NCBI GenBank assembly: GCA_031772625.1
Contig: CM062804.1
Location: 275,807,174-275,871,173 of the forward strand
DNA from: Pinus tabuliformis
Lineage: Eukaryota > Streptophyta > Pinopsida > Pinales > Pinaceae
Direction: 5' to 3'
DNA: 64,000 nucleotides
The position numbers were made by a program, and so were the translations under genes. Each line of letters opens with the position of its first letter. The stretch's first letter is position 1. Of this stretch, positions 11,333-23,579 are shown piece after piece. The notes below the pieces were generated by a model. That model ran no database searches and was not told the origin of the DNA. It saw only the letters and a program-made list of their open reading frames with translations.

Positions 11333-12183
11333 AGACAATTACATTCATGCGCTCGTCATTTCAACATCTTCTATTTCTGTATTTTTGTCACTTATTTTAA
11401 GGAGAGTTGTTTTAACCTCCTCAAAAATTTCATGTATTGTCTATTTTTATACTTTATTTTTGTTATATAAACCCTTTCATGTCTACAAAGAAAAAGTTAC
11501 CAAATTTTATAAAGAAAAACTTTGGAAGCTTGCACTATTATACTTTTGAGGTTGTCTTAATAGAATGACCAGATCAGGGTCCTAAAGTTTTGTAGAGAAG
11601 GCTTAATTTGGAAGCTTGCACTTTTGTACTTTTGAAACCATCTGAATGAGAAAGATTGGACCAGAACTATTTCTTTCATGACCAAATTAATATGCATCGG
11701 GTACTTTTATCATTGTATTTCTGTTTTGCTTATGAATTGATAGTCATTTCTCCTCATATTGTTTATTATATGTATATTTTCTAATGCAATTCTCTATTAA
11801 TTCACTTCTGAACATGTTAAAATTGTCATCCTTAATACATATATAAGAAATTTTTGAATGTTATTTGATTGCGATATGTGTTTCATCATTATTTTGATTA
11901 ACTATTTAATCAAAATAATTATCTTAAAAGCTTTTCATTTCTATAAATGTTTGATTAATCTTTATTATCATGCACTAAGGACAAATATTCTAGATCGCAT
12001 AAACATAAGTAAACCCCAGGTAATATATAGATTAATATACATGTATTCTAGTTTATAAACCACCCCATTTATCACTTAGTCTTTGGTTATAAACACTGTA
12101 CCCATTCGATCACATTTTTATTGGGAAAATGGTCCTATTATATCGAGTCAGAGCCACTATTCCAAATGGAAAACGGACGGTAT
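11333..12183. other. AT-rich stretch without a gene
   Basis: No recognisable coding sequence. A GGAAGCTTGCAC...TACTTTTGA word occurs twice, near 11524 and 11611. A TATATAAACCC word near 11465 could be a promoter-like element of the decayed unit to the left, but nothing confirms this. Confidence 0.4.
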
Positions 12184-12549
12184 TCAAGTTCCCAACCAAG
12201 TGGTTTTGCCCCATGTTGTTGCAGCAACTTTCAAGGCTTCAACAGACTCATACAATTCCTTCAACTTATTTAAGGCTTCAAAATCATTTGAAAATAGATA
12301 AATATGGCGACTCACCTCTTCATTTACTGGCATTGCAATCAAGGCATAGGCCTTACTGTTCTTATTTTCCCAAATGGAAAGCTCCTTGTATGAAGTGGGA
12401 TTTTCTGGTGCATCGTCTCCATCTCTTTCACAAATTCCTTTCCATAACTCATTAAAAATTAACATGTGTTTTATCTTCCTCGACCACTCATGATAGTTCT
12501 CTTTTCCAGTAAAAATTATTCCCACTATAAAAATGAGTGAATGCATCAT
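12184..12549 (-). pseudogene. Ty1/copia gag fragment
   Basis: The minus-strand frame reads FTGKENYHEWSRKIKHML, then NELWKGI, ENKNSKAYALIAM and EALNKLKELYES. This matches the N-terminal gag region of plant Ty1/copia elements (the 'YxxWsxxmk...L...LW' and 'aW...D..A...I' patterns). Roughly the first 100 residues are recognisable, then the match ends near 12240. Intact copia gags are 200 residues or more and are followed by a zinc knuckle, protease and integrase, none of which is found next to it. It is an isolated remnant. Confidence 0.65.
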
Positions 12550-13721
12550 AAAATTTGACGTAGCCTCAAAATAATGACAAAAAAAAATTGATATCTCTTC
12601 TTATTTGTATACAATTATGTCTTTAAAAATATCAAATTCACTTTCATTCTATCACCTAATATACTATGATTTTAACTAATAAATATTTAGAACATTACCC
12701 ATCACCCCTATATATTTTAACCAACCCTTTTCATGGTCTTTAAAAGGAAACTACATTTATATATAACATATTACTACTCATCATCGTGTCTACTTTCCAT
12801 ATAACAAACTTCATTCATATATCATCCATATATATTTGTATGCTATATGTAGCCTTTACAAGTACTATTCAAACCATGCCATCGAATTATGTGCCATTCG
12901 CTATATACCATAAGATTTATGATTTTTGTTTTTAAATATACACGCCACATTTTTTATATTATATGACCCATGGAAGCACTATGGGAGCAGGTTTGACCCA
13001 TCGTGTCCTTTTAAAAGGATCCAACATTTCAACCCTCATAATAATTTAATGTGCCATCACATATATACACGACTTTTAAAAAAACTCAATGCATTCACCA
13101 GACAACATCCCATCGACCATCATAAACTTCAACTTATGTGTTATTAATGGATTTCGACCAATAAAAAAAAACTTATTAAATTGTAATGGATTTCAATACA
13201 GACAAACCAGAACAATTGTGTTATTATTACTTTTTACCAGTGTTGACAACTATGTTTTTGCAGAGAACAAGCTACCAATATTTTGACTTGCATGAAGGAT
13301 TTTAATCTATTGCCATTATTTCTTGCTTCTTGAGCTATTATATATGATTCAATTTACATTGTAGTAGTTTTTGTCTTGAGTCTGGTGAAAGACTTTCATA
13401 GAAGTCTGCATTTCAAGTCTCATTATTAATAAAATCGGTGATTTTTAATATCTTTAATATTTGGAATATATCAGTATTTATTATACATCTTTAAAAGAAC
13501 ATTAGTCTATCTTTGTCTCTTTCTATAATTTATTGCAGCTTATGCTCCATAGAAATCAGGGCCCCCAAATGCACATTCTAACTAGCTTGTTGCTATAACT
13601 AATTATTTTTTTTTGTTCTACTTCGTTTGTTTGTCATCCATTCCACTATAAATATGGTATTTCATATGTGTTTATTTTCATTTCTTTGTTGATGTAAAGT
13701 CCCCCTTTATTTACCTTCGCT

Positions 13722-13746
13722 AAAAAAAAAAAAAAAAAAAAAAAAA
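13722..13746 (+). repeat. A25 homopolymer
   Basis: An uninterrupted run of about 25 A. It could mark the 3' end of a retroposed transcript inserted in plus orientation. No flanking duplication was identified. Confidence 0.6.
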
Positions 13747-16504
13747 CCAAAAAACATATAAATTGTAGTTGTAAATTCTAAGTTCACTGTCTTGTTATCT
13801 CATTGTGTTAACAATATTTGAGGAGTTGAATTGTTAAAGTCTAATAGAATTAAAAAATTATCAACAATAACCTAGTGGAACCAATAATATTGGGTATGTT
13901 ATATATTCTTTGCATGATTTATATGTACCGTGTAAATCATGGGGTCATAGCGGGGTATGTAAAGGGGTAGTATTTTGCTTGAATATGGTTAATGGGAATG
14001 TCTCAATTTTTTTTAGGTTATTCTATATCTATATACGATAGTTTTTGACATGCAATTTTCACTTTGAGTTTTTAGGCACATGGTGATTTTTCCTATGTTT
14101 TGTAGATCATTTCAAAGGAAATATGGTTGTATTCTAATCCACGGTTAATGAATTGGGGTTTTATGAATGCTTCAACATATAAATATTGTATTGTAACATT
14201 GTAAAGATAATATGTTAATAATAATCTTGTTGGTTTTCTCAGTTTTGGATTTCCATGTTAAAACATGTAAATGTGTGTGTTTTCCTTTCAATCTTTTCTA
14301 TTTGATTGAGAATTTGTTTGCAAAAATTATTTGTGCAGGGTTAAAACCTACATATAACTCATGTCCTTGTCCATTTGTAGGCAATGATATATTTTTATTA
14401 ATAATATTAAAAAACCATTACATTATTAGGATTTCAAGCCTCTCATCCTCTACAAACATACATTATTAACTCAAGGAAGAAATTCATGGTATTACAAGTA
14501 TGAAACATGTTAATGTTTACTTCTATAAAGTGTACACTTCCTTCCAATACCAATTTGTCGATAATAGAGATATATGAGGTTCAATGTTCTTACAAATATT
14601 GATTTACAAGCTTGGCAAATGTTGGAAGGGCTTCATATGATATTGAGATTACTACCTTATATTTTCATTGTTAACTATTAATTATTTGAGCTTCTTCAAG
14701 TAAAGATAGATTTAATTATTTTATACTAAGTTTTTCTTGATCTTAAAAAGGACCTCATCAAAGTAAGTGATTAGTTCAAAGGTGAAAAATTAATTGGTCA
14801 TCATATCCCAATGTTTGCCTCTTGATCCTTAGCATATCAAATTATCAAAAAATATTCAAAAGTTTTTGTAACTAAAAATGCTAAGTTTGAAACAACATAT
14901 GGGCCAATGTGGACATATAGTTATTCAACACATGGATTTTATATACAAGGATGAGGCTAAAATAGATGCCACTATCACAAAACTACATGGAGATCACTTA
15001 TTAAGAATGTTGACGATGTTTCTCATTTCAGGAACAAGAAAAAAGCCTATAAACAAGAACAATTAGGTTACATTTTGTTATCCTCCTAATATGGCTTTGT
15101 ATGACAAGTGCACAATATAATTACTTTTCTTATTTATAAGAAGGGATAATGTTTGTTTAGATTATTCGATTTCTTACAATTTGTAGTTAGCCACTAGGTT
15201 TAGGCTGAAATTCAAGAACAAAATTTGAATCTTCCTAAAACTATGTTCTGGATGTAGTAGTAGTACACATATTATCTTATTGGAAATTGAAGCATATTCC
15301 ACTCAAATTTATCCTCGAGCATTTTCTGATTCAGATTTATGAAGGGAATGAAATGAAATGAAAATATAAAATAGAAACACATAGACACAATGAAACTAAT
15401 TTTCAATTAATAAATAACAAATGCTTAAAATTGTTTACATGAAAAATGAAAATAAATTACCTTGAGCAGTAGTAACTTATCTCTACAAAGAGATGTGAGA
15501 GCCACACACCTTCCTAAACTATGTTACAAGGAGGCCTAGAGGCCTTTTTTTATCATGAAGAAACAACGAGAGACTCTAAAAATTTAAAACCCTAACCCTA
15601 GGAGATGAAGCACCTAAGGCTTATGGGCTGTGATGGGGTAAGTTCGAATGTCAAGTTTCTCGGGTCATGACTTTGGCATACAATCTCCATTTGGTATGCA
15701 TAATAGCCCATTAGAAAGGTCTATCTGAGTAGAACAAATTTAATCTTTGGCATACATTTTCTCTTCTCCCCAAGAAAACATCGTTTACGGCCTCAAAATG
15801 ACTCTAGAAGTTCGGGTCTCGAAAACTACGAGAAATAGAAAACTGATAAAATAGGAAACTATGCTGAAAAATCTGAAATTGTGTTGTGAGGTAGGAGGAA
15901 TATGTGGGTGGCCACCAATATCCACTAGATCATTTTTCTTAGCACCTTAGCAACATAACAACTTTTGAAGCAGATATGGCATTACACTTGGATGTTTGCA
16001 TACAAGTTTCTCATAAGAGTAGCCCTTATAGCCATTAAAAGAATAGAGATACTTGTATAGGGCATAAGGAGGAGGCCTAATATCTTTTTTGACAATACAA
16101 ATCTCTATTCAAGGTTAAAGTAGAGTGAAGAACTTAAATTATTTAGCGAACACATGTTGGTGAAGTCATTGACATATAAGTCTCTTGTTTATAAATGAAT
16201 TTATCAATGTTTAAATATATAGAGCATACTCTAGATAGTTATATATAATTAAATAAATATTAAATTAAGTTGGGTCTTTTTAGGATATGCCTGATTTTTT
16301 ATTGAGGTTAACATTAGCTAGGATTTTTAGATGAGATTATTTTACAATATTAGAGTTTTAGATCGGTTCAAGTTTTGATTTATGAAAATACCTCTTCTTC
16401 TTGTTGATTGTGACAATAAATAGAGCATTTTCAAGATTATTGTCTTGAAACACGAGTCCACTCTAAAAGGAACATGGGTCATGGAACATAACCAAAATTT
16501 TGGC

Positions 16505-16791
16505 AAGCATGTGAGCAATTGTATTTGGAGGATGAAGATGATTAGTTTGATTTAAATCAATAACCTCCTCTTTCAGCAAATGAGGACAATGTCTATCTAG
16601 AAGTGCTAAGTGAGGAAACTTATCTTCCTCTAGTGCATAGAGAAAAATACATGAACAATGGACTTTCCCTATTGAAGGTGGTCATTAAACGTAAAGGTCC
16701 TCTAAGGGTATTCATGAGCCATCGCAACTTGGTACCTTTGATTCCAATAGGGAATTGGTTTCACCATGAATCTGTCCCTCTCAAATTTTGA
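16505..16791 (+). pseudogene. Unidentified coding-looking remnant
   Basis: One plus-strand frame reads as plausible protein (EQLYLEDEDD, stop, FDLNQ, stop, then about 70 open codons including LVHREKYMNNGLSLLKVV). It ends with TGA at 16789-16791. The first stop is TAG, as in other decayed elements of this window. I do not recognise the family and it may be spurious. Confidence 0.25.
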
Positions 16792-18835
16792 GTCATTTTT
16801 AGACATTGTCGACTCTTGTTTAAGGGGGTCACATGAGATTAAAAATGATAAATTTATAGAATTAAGGATTATTTTAGTAAGAAACACAAATTAACTCAAT
16901 AATACTTGTAATATCTCTTATAAGTAGAATATGCACTTAAAATTTGATTAATTTCTATTTTTAAATGAGATCGATTTCTATATTATAATAAATAAGATAA
17001 AAACCTATTTCAATACTATCTAAAAAAAGATAGTTATAATAATAAATAAAGAAATAATACAACACCCACAGAACTTATAAATATTAAAAAAAACACATTT
17101 TCATAAAATTGTGATTCAAACTCATAATAATTTTATTATTAATTAAATAGTTAATTATAAAAGAAAGAAAATCTCTTTTAATACAACTCACAACTATTAA
17201 CTTATAGATAAGTTATATGAATAATTAACAACCTTCAACCTTCAAATTACAAATTAATTTATTTTATAATTTATTTTAATATATATTTATATTTATAAGT
17301 TTATAGAATAGTCCCTTTAACTTTTATTTTAATAAGAATAAAACTAACTATAATTTAATAATTAATTGAATTAGTTTAATTAATTAAATATAGGTCATGC
17401 CCTTATTTCAGTCCAGTTAATTGTTTTTCTGGTCAAATATAGCCGTTAGTCAATATAGCTATTACCTTGTCATGAAATAAAGTTGTTGGAGGTTCTATTG
17501 TGACTATTTAATATGCAAAGCTAGATTTGATTCTTCAACTTGTCCTGATGATGAACCACATTAGTTGGTTCAAAACACGTCGACAAATGAAATATCATGT
17601 GATTTACACTGAAAAATCTCTCATAAACTTGATAATTCAACCACCTTCAAACTAGTAACAGATTATTTACTAAAACATTAAATTGAAATGATAAAAAATA
17701 CAATCTTATACTATTTTAAAAAAAAATGTTGGGTAGGTTTGTTATATCATGATAACGGGTCAAACACTTTCCTTTTCATATATAAATAACTCTATACACA
17801 ATTGGAATTTGAAATGTTTACATATAATTCAAATCACCCCAAAAAGACGATAATGACCTTTACCTCCATTTCTGCTTTTGATAAGTTCTTCGCCGACTAA
17901 AACATAATTCTTTTATTGCATAGTTTCCTTTCCCAAAAATTAATCATAATAAACAATGTATTTCAGGCCCCCAACATTTCTTAGATTTTACAATTAATCA
18001 CTTTATATTCATTCAAACACTAATTGACTTCGGAAATTATGGATTCTAATTCTTCCGTCGCCTTTCCGACACGTGCAACATAGATTTTCACACTATTTAA
18101 GCAATACTAATCGATTCATTCTTTTCTTCTATCATTATAAAGTTGTGATTGAACGCAAGGTTTGTTTTATAAATATTTATATGTACCAAGTGTGTGCCAT
18201 CATTGTTATTTGTATTTTATTAAAATATCCATTTTCATGATCTCGCAAATATTTAAAAGCTACACCATAGTCTTTCTCCAAAGATCATAATGATACCCTC
18301 TATTCAATTTTGTCATTGATACCATTGAAAGTATACATCAAGCAATGATACTAAATAAGGATGCCTTTTAGAATAGATTTAACTAATTTCTCAAAAGACT
18401 ACTCTTATCTCAGTGAATTTATTTACATAAATTGAATCTTAGATTAATCATATTTTATTTCTAAGCCCAAATACATCAAAACTTTAAAGTATCAACAAAA
18501 GAGTTCATTTGAAAATGGACCACCAAGAAATATATAAAGGATCACTATTTGTTTATTTTTGTATTCTAATGCAATGATGGTGAAATAATAAATAATAGAA
18601 CACATATCTAATTTAATGATGGTCAAAGAATAGAATACTAGGTTGTTGAGAAATATTTTTTTTTATTTATACGAGGAGATGTGTAAGTTTATGGGTAGTT
18701 TAGTGTCCTTTTAAAATAAAAATAAAAAATAAAAAATATGCTTTAAATAGAAAAACAATATTAGCTATAATTAAAAAAAATGAACATGTTGTAAAGTAAT
18801 TAGAAGTAAAAAAAAGTGTGAATCATATGTTTATC

Positions 18836-19400
18836 CACTACTACACAAAGGGGTGTTTTAAGACAATATTTGAGACAACTTTAGGGTAAATTGTCTTAAC
18901 ATGAGACATAAAAACTTTTGTATTGTTTTAAATATTGTCTTTTAACGGGGTGTCTCAAATTATTATCTTAAACAATTGTCTCTATAAAGAAGATATATAA
19001 CACGAGCATGTCTCAAATTATTGTCTCAAACAATTGTTTCTATAAAGAAGATATATAACACAAGCATTATTGTCTCTTCTAACACAAACATTATTGTGTT
19101 CAACCCAGTATCTCAAATATTTTCTTAAACAATTGTCTCTATAAAGACCATATATAACACGAGCATTATTGTCTCTTATGAGAATTTCATTTTTGTCTAT
19201 CCAGAGACACTAATCGAGATTAATGACATTGTCTTTATAGAGACAATATTAGTCGAGATTAAAGACATTGTCTTTATAGAGACAATATGTCTTTAATCCT
19301 AGCTATTGTCTCTGTACAGACAATAAAGAATTATATTTAAAGACAATTCAATATCACTTTTGTCTCTTTAGAGACATCATAAAATAATGAATCTAGAAAA
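18836..19400 (+). mobile_element. CACTA (En/Spm-like) transposon terminus with subterminal repeats
   Basis: The sequence begins CACTACTACACAAAGGGG, the type of terminus seen in plant CACTA transposons. For about 500 bases it carries many direct and inverted copies of GAGACAAT/ATTGTCTC, including three near-tandem units around 18956, 19015 and 19111 (TTGTCTCTATAAAGA words) and a hairpin-forming pair near 19230-19310. Such subterminal arrays are where CACTA transposases bind. I did not find the matching TAGTG end or a transposase in the window, so this is one end or a truncated copy. Confidence 0.6.
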
Positions 19401-22400
19401 ATATCTCCATTGAAATCAATCAATATAAAAGGTATCTAATTAAAAAATATAATATTGTTGATAAATTGATGTTAAGGCACAATGGAATCAAACCACCAAC
19501 CCCCTGCTTAGTAAGGCACCTTTCAAAGAATTATGTGAGTTATGGAAGTGATTGAAATTGCATATATAGGTATTGATTTAAAAAAAATATCAACACATAA
19601 TGGCATGATCATTGTAAAATCTATAATCATGCAGCCCCTATCAATCCGAAAATTTAATGGCATATGACCCTAAGCAGATGTAGTGCCTTCCATACAAGTA
19701 AATTGGACCCAAGTTGTCACTGTATGTTTTTGTTCTAGAAGTTTTTACATCATATATCTCAAAATATGATTAATAGAACATATCTTGAACTTTGAAGGAT
19801 GGCCCCTAGTTTTGAGAGTCTCTTTTTAAAACTTTGGTTTCTAGAGTTTGATCCTAAAAATACACTTATCTCTACCCTGCCGGTATTCATGAAACTTCAT
19901 AATCTCCTTGAATATTTGTGAGAGCCAAAAGTTGAATTTACTGGCAAAAGTGGGTAAGCCATTGAACAAATCCATTCTCTCAAACAAAGTTCAATGATAT
20001 TTGTATTTCCTAGTTGTTTGAAAAAAAAGGTGAATTATCATGTTGATATTTTGTTCTATTATCGACTACATGCATAGTTGGGTCGATATCTAGATTTAAC
20101 AATCATGGAATTTTCCTTTTCTAGCCAAAATAGATACACAAAAGTCACAAAATATAAGCTGTCTATAACATGTCATTTATTCGATTATTATTTATATATC
20201 TTGATCTATTATTCACTACATTTGTAGCTGGGTAGATATCTAGATTTACTATGATTTAACAATCATGAAAATTTCCTTTTCTCACCAAAATAGATAAACA
20301 AAAGTCACAAAATATAAGACTTTCTATAACATGTCATTTATTTGATGATGATTTATAAATTGGACATAAAGTTTAAATTTTTTTAATACATAATCAAGGT
20401 AACCTATCCTATTGGAAGCATTTACAAGGAAGCAACATAGTAAATCATGAAAACTCTTCAAGCAAGTTGTAGTATTGCAGATAAATAAGAATTAAAAAAT
20501 TTACATCCAACCCAAATCCACACTGAATGTATGTATCAACTAGATAACAAAGACATAAAATTGTTGAGTATTAACACAATAAATTAAGCAGAGATTAAAT
20601 GTACCTCAATGATACCCTTCACACACCAAACCACATGCTTTAGAATTACAATATGACAGATATGGATGCAAAGATTTTAGCTCTTGCCTCATAGTCTCAA
20701 TACATGTATTATGCTCCATGGATGAAAATATTATGCTCCATTGACAACTACATGGCGAAAATTTCTACTGTAGTCCCAAAAAAACATGGGAATATCCAAG
20801 ATTAACAACATAAAGTATCCCACCACAAATCACCCATATTAAATAGAAAGACCCAACTACTGCAAGTTGTGGATTTGTAAGCCATGCCTTTGTAACAAGA
20901 GAAAAAAACCCACTTTTGTTGCTAAAAAATAGTTTTGAAACACATCTGCAAACATCCCTTGCTACTCCATTACAAATTTTGCAAAATTACAACCCCTAAT
21001 TAGTATTGTATAATGCATAAAATCAAAATGAATGTTGCATCATTACACTCTGCAATCTTTCAAATTCATTAAACCAACAAGTTTAGCCCTTCATTGAATA
21101 TTAGCAGAGGGATTAACCAAAGGGGATAACGAGATCAATAAACATAAAATAAATATAGGAATGATATAAATTTTGTTTGAGATCTATGGCCTCTTTTTGC
21201 AATAGATTAGAAAGACCAACCAAGATTGTGAATACAATGTTTTAAATTGGCTGTAGTTGTAATTCTCTTTGGCAAGTTTCTACTTTCTACATTAGTGTTT
21301 CAGATTAACAGATATTATATTCACGAGAACAATTTGAAATGGATTCAAATGTGAGTTGAAACAATTACACGAACCTTTGAATTACAAATCAAAAATGTGG
21401 GACCACTGAGTTGAACTGAAGGTGGACAAAGTTAAATAATGATGCCATCTGGAATGATGGAGAACTCAACTCTGATGCATACTACCTGCATATTCTGCAA
21501 TTTTGACCTTCTAGCTTCTATGCTTATGGATGCTAGGAGTTCAATAGTTTTCTTGAACACTGCTTCCCATATGAACTTACAATATTCATCCCTCTTTTGC
21601 TCCTACTTCGCCAGATGAAAAATTGTTGCTTGGATACTACTTGTAACATAACAACATATCTATATCCTTATAGATTGGAATATGGGTGTCACTATAGAAG
21701 AGTTTATAAGGACCAAAATTAACATATGCACAAACCAATTCAGTTTAACTCATAGAAATGACAAACAATATATAGGACTCTCATGAAATAAAAGTTATAA
21801 ATAGAGGAAATTTTAGTGTAATAAGAAAGTCCACAAATCTAATAGCAGTCAAACACTCACACAAGTATTTAAATTTTACCATCATCTTAATTTCCTTGAT
21901 GAATTTAATTATGGATTACAAACTTATCAGCATTGTTAACTTCATACAATTTGGATCGTTGAAATCAAGATCAAAACTCCAACTAGTCTTTCTAAAATAT
22001 TGTAATTGAAGGTCTGATAACCCAATTGGCTTGAGGGGGTGTTGTTATCCTATTTATTTTAACATAATAAAAATAATTTAAGAAACATATGTGTGTGATT
22101 CAAAATCAATTAAATAATATCTGAGATGCCATGTGATTGTATCCTGGTACACTGCCATTGGCATCAAAGTGCTGCATCCAGTCATGCTTCATTATTGAAA
22201 GCTTTGTTAAAGGTACTAATTTATGCTGTTACAAATAGTAATTCTAATTAGTCTTCACTCAAAATAAAAAATGTAAAAACAAATACAAAATTGAACCATC
22301 ATTAGCCAAGCTCTTAGGTTAATCAAGGCATGCATTGAGTTATAGTCTAGCATTGGCATCAAAGTCCAATGCACATTCTCATCGACATTGAATGTTTGTT

Positions 22401-22847
22401 GTTGGTCATAAATTATGTTATTCATGATGCACAATCATGACTCAGAAATAGAAACAAACAAACAATGAACCATTTTTTTCCAAGTTGTTAACCAATTGAA
22501 AATTTGAAGCCTAGACACTACACCTAGTTATAGTCTTCATCGGTGTTGAGACTGTCCAAGAGAAAAACACAATGGACCTCTTATTCAAAGAGTCAATTTG
22601 TGGTGATCCAAATTCATAGTCTAATTAGTCAAATTGATAAGTTCAAAAGAAGAAAAGTGAACCATTGTAATCTTTTGTACAAATGCTTGTTATCTTCCTT
22701 CTCACTTTTACATTAAAGATACACTGAGAATGCACTCCATATCAAACAACACAATTGTCAATTAAACTGCCTCTAAACCAACATAATATTTCCATGCTTG
22801 CTTATTTGTTTGTTCATAAGTAATTGCTTGCATCTATCCACCAAACA
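19401..22847. other. AT-rich stretch, no supported gene
   Basis: No coding sequence with a recognisable motif. The only structure I can support is the two-copy tandem duplication at 20047-20355. Confidence 0.5.
20047..20355. repeat. Two-copy tandem duplication, ~155-bp period
   Basis: Two adjacent diverged copies share TATTATYSACTACAT, TCGATATCTAG/TAGATATCTAG, CAAAATAGATA, AAAAGTCACAAAATATAAG and ATAACATGTCATTTATT. The first covers about 20047-20196 and the second about 20197-20355. Confidence 0.7.
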
Positions 22848-22855
22848 ATATATAC
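22848..22855. repeat. hAT target-site duplication, left copy
   Basis: ATATATAC directly precedes the left inverted end. The right copy (26492-26499) is GTATATAC, 7 of 8 identical. Eight bases is the duplication length of the hAT superfamily. Confidence 0.75.
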
Positions 22856-23579
22856 CGGTGTTGACAATATTGGTGATATATTGTCGATATTCAGAAATAT
22901 CTCGATATTTTTGGGAAGTTGAAATATCGCGATAATTTCACTCCCCAAAAATATCGTGATATTTCTGAGATATTACCGATATCTCACAAAAATATCATGC
23001 AGTGATATAAAATATCGTTGGGTTGGATCAACCACGACTAGAAAAGGGAAATAACGATTTTTTTTAGCTCATTTTGGTTTTATGAGGGTTGGAGAAGGAA
23101 CAGGAGAGCGTTGTGGTGGTTGTCAAGGAGGAATTGAGGATCAAAGAGCCATTATCACCACCAACTACGAATTTTTTGTTGATCAAAGATTGAAAAATAG
23201 TGAGACAATCTTCATTTCTTCCATTAACAGGTATGTTCTTAAAAACCCCTATGTTAATGATTTTTTTCATAGATTTAGGGTTATTCTTGCTTGCCTCTTT
23301 TTCTTCCATTTTCTATGATTTTCATGCCCATGAGCCAATGCAAGGGTTTTCTCCATATTTGGACAACAAACTCCATTTATTTTTTTTAACTTCCAAATGC
23401 ACCCTCTTATTGTCATTTTCCATTGAATTCAAATTGCAAATAATGTAGCAAAACAATTAATTTGTAAAATGAGGTGGTTATTACTTATTATTTTTTGTGT
23501 ATGGGTGGAGTAACTTTAATCATTAATTCTATTTTTTTGTTTTTTTGGTGCCCTAGGTTTGAATTAGCTCACTACAAAT

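Larger units (their letters stand above)
12550..18835. other. Long AT-rich stretch, no supported gene
   Basis: About 6.3 kb without a recognisable gene. It contains an A25 tract (13722-13746) and a coding-looking fragment near 16505-16791, listed separately. The A-tract could be the tail of an old retroposed sequence, but I could not recognise a LINE or SINE body upstream of it. Confidence 0.5.

Noticed and set aside
15585..15602. AAACCCTAACCCTAGG, telomere-like
   Set aside because: Only about two degenerate units. This is common in plant promoters and leaders and not evidence of telomeric sequence.
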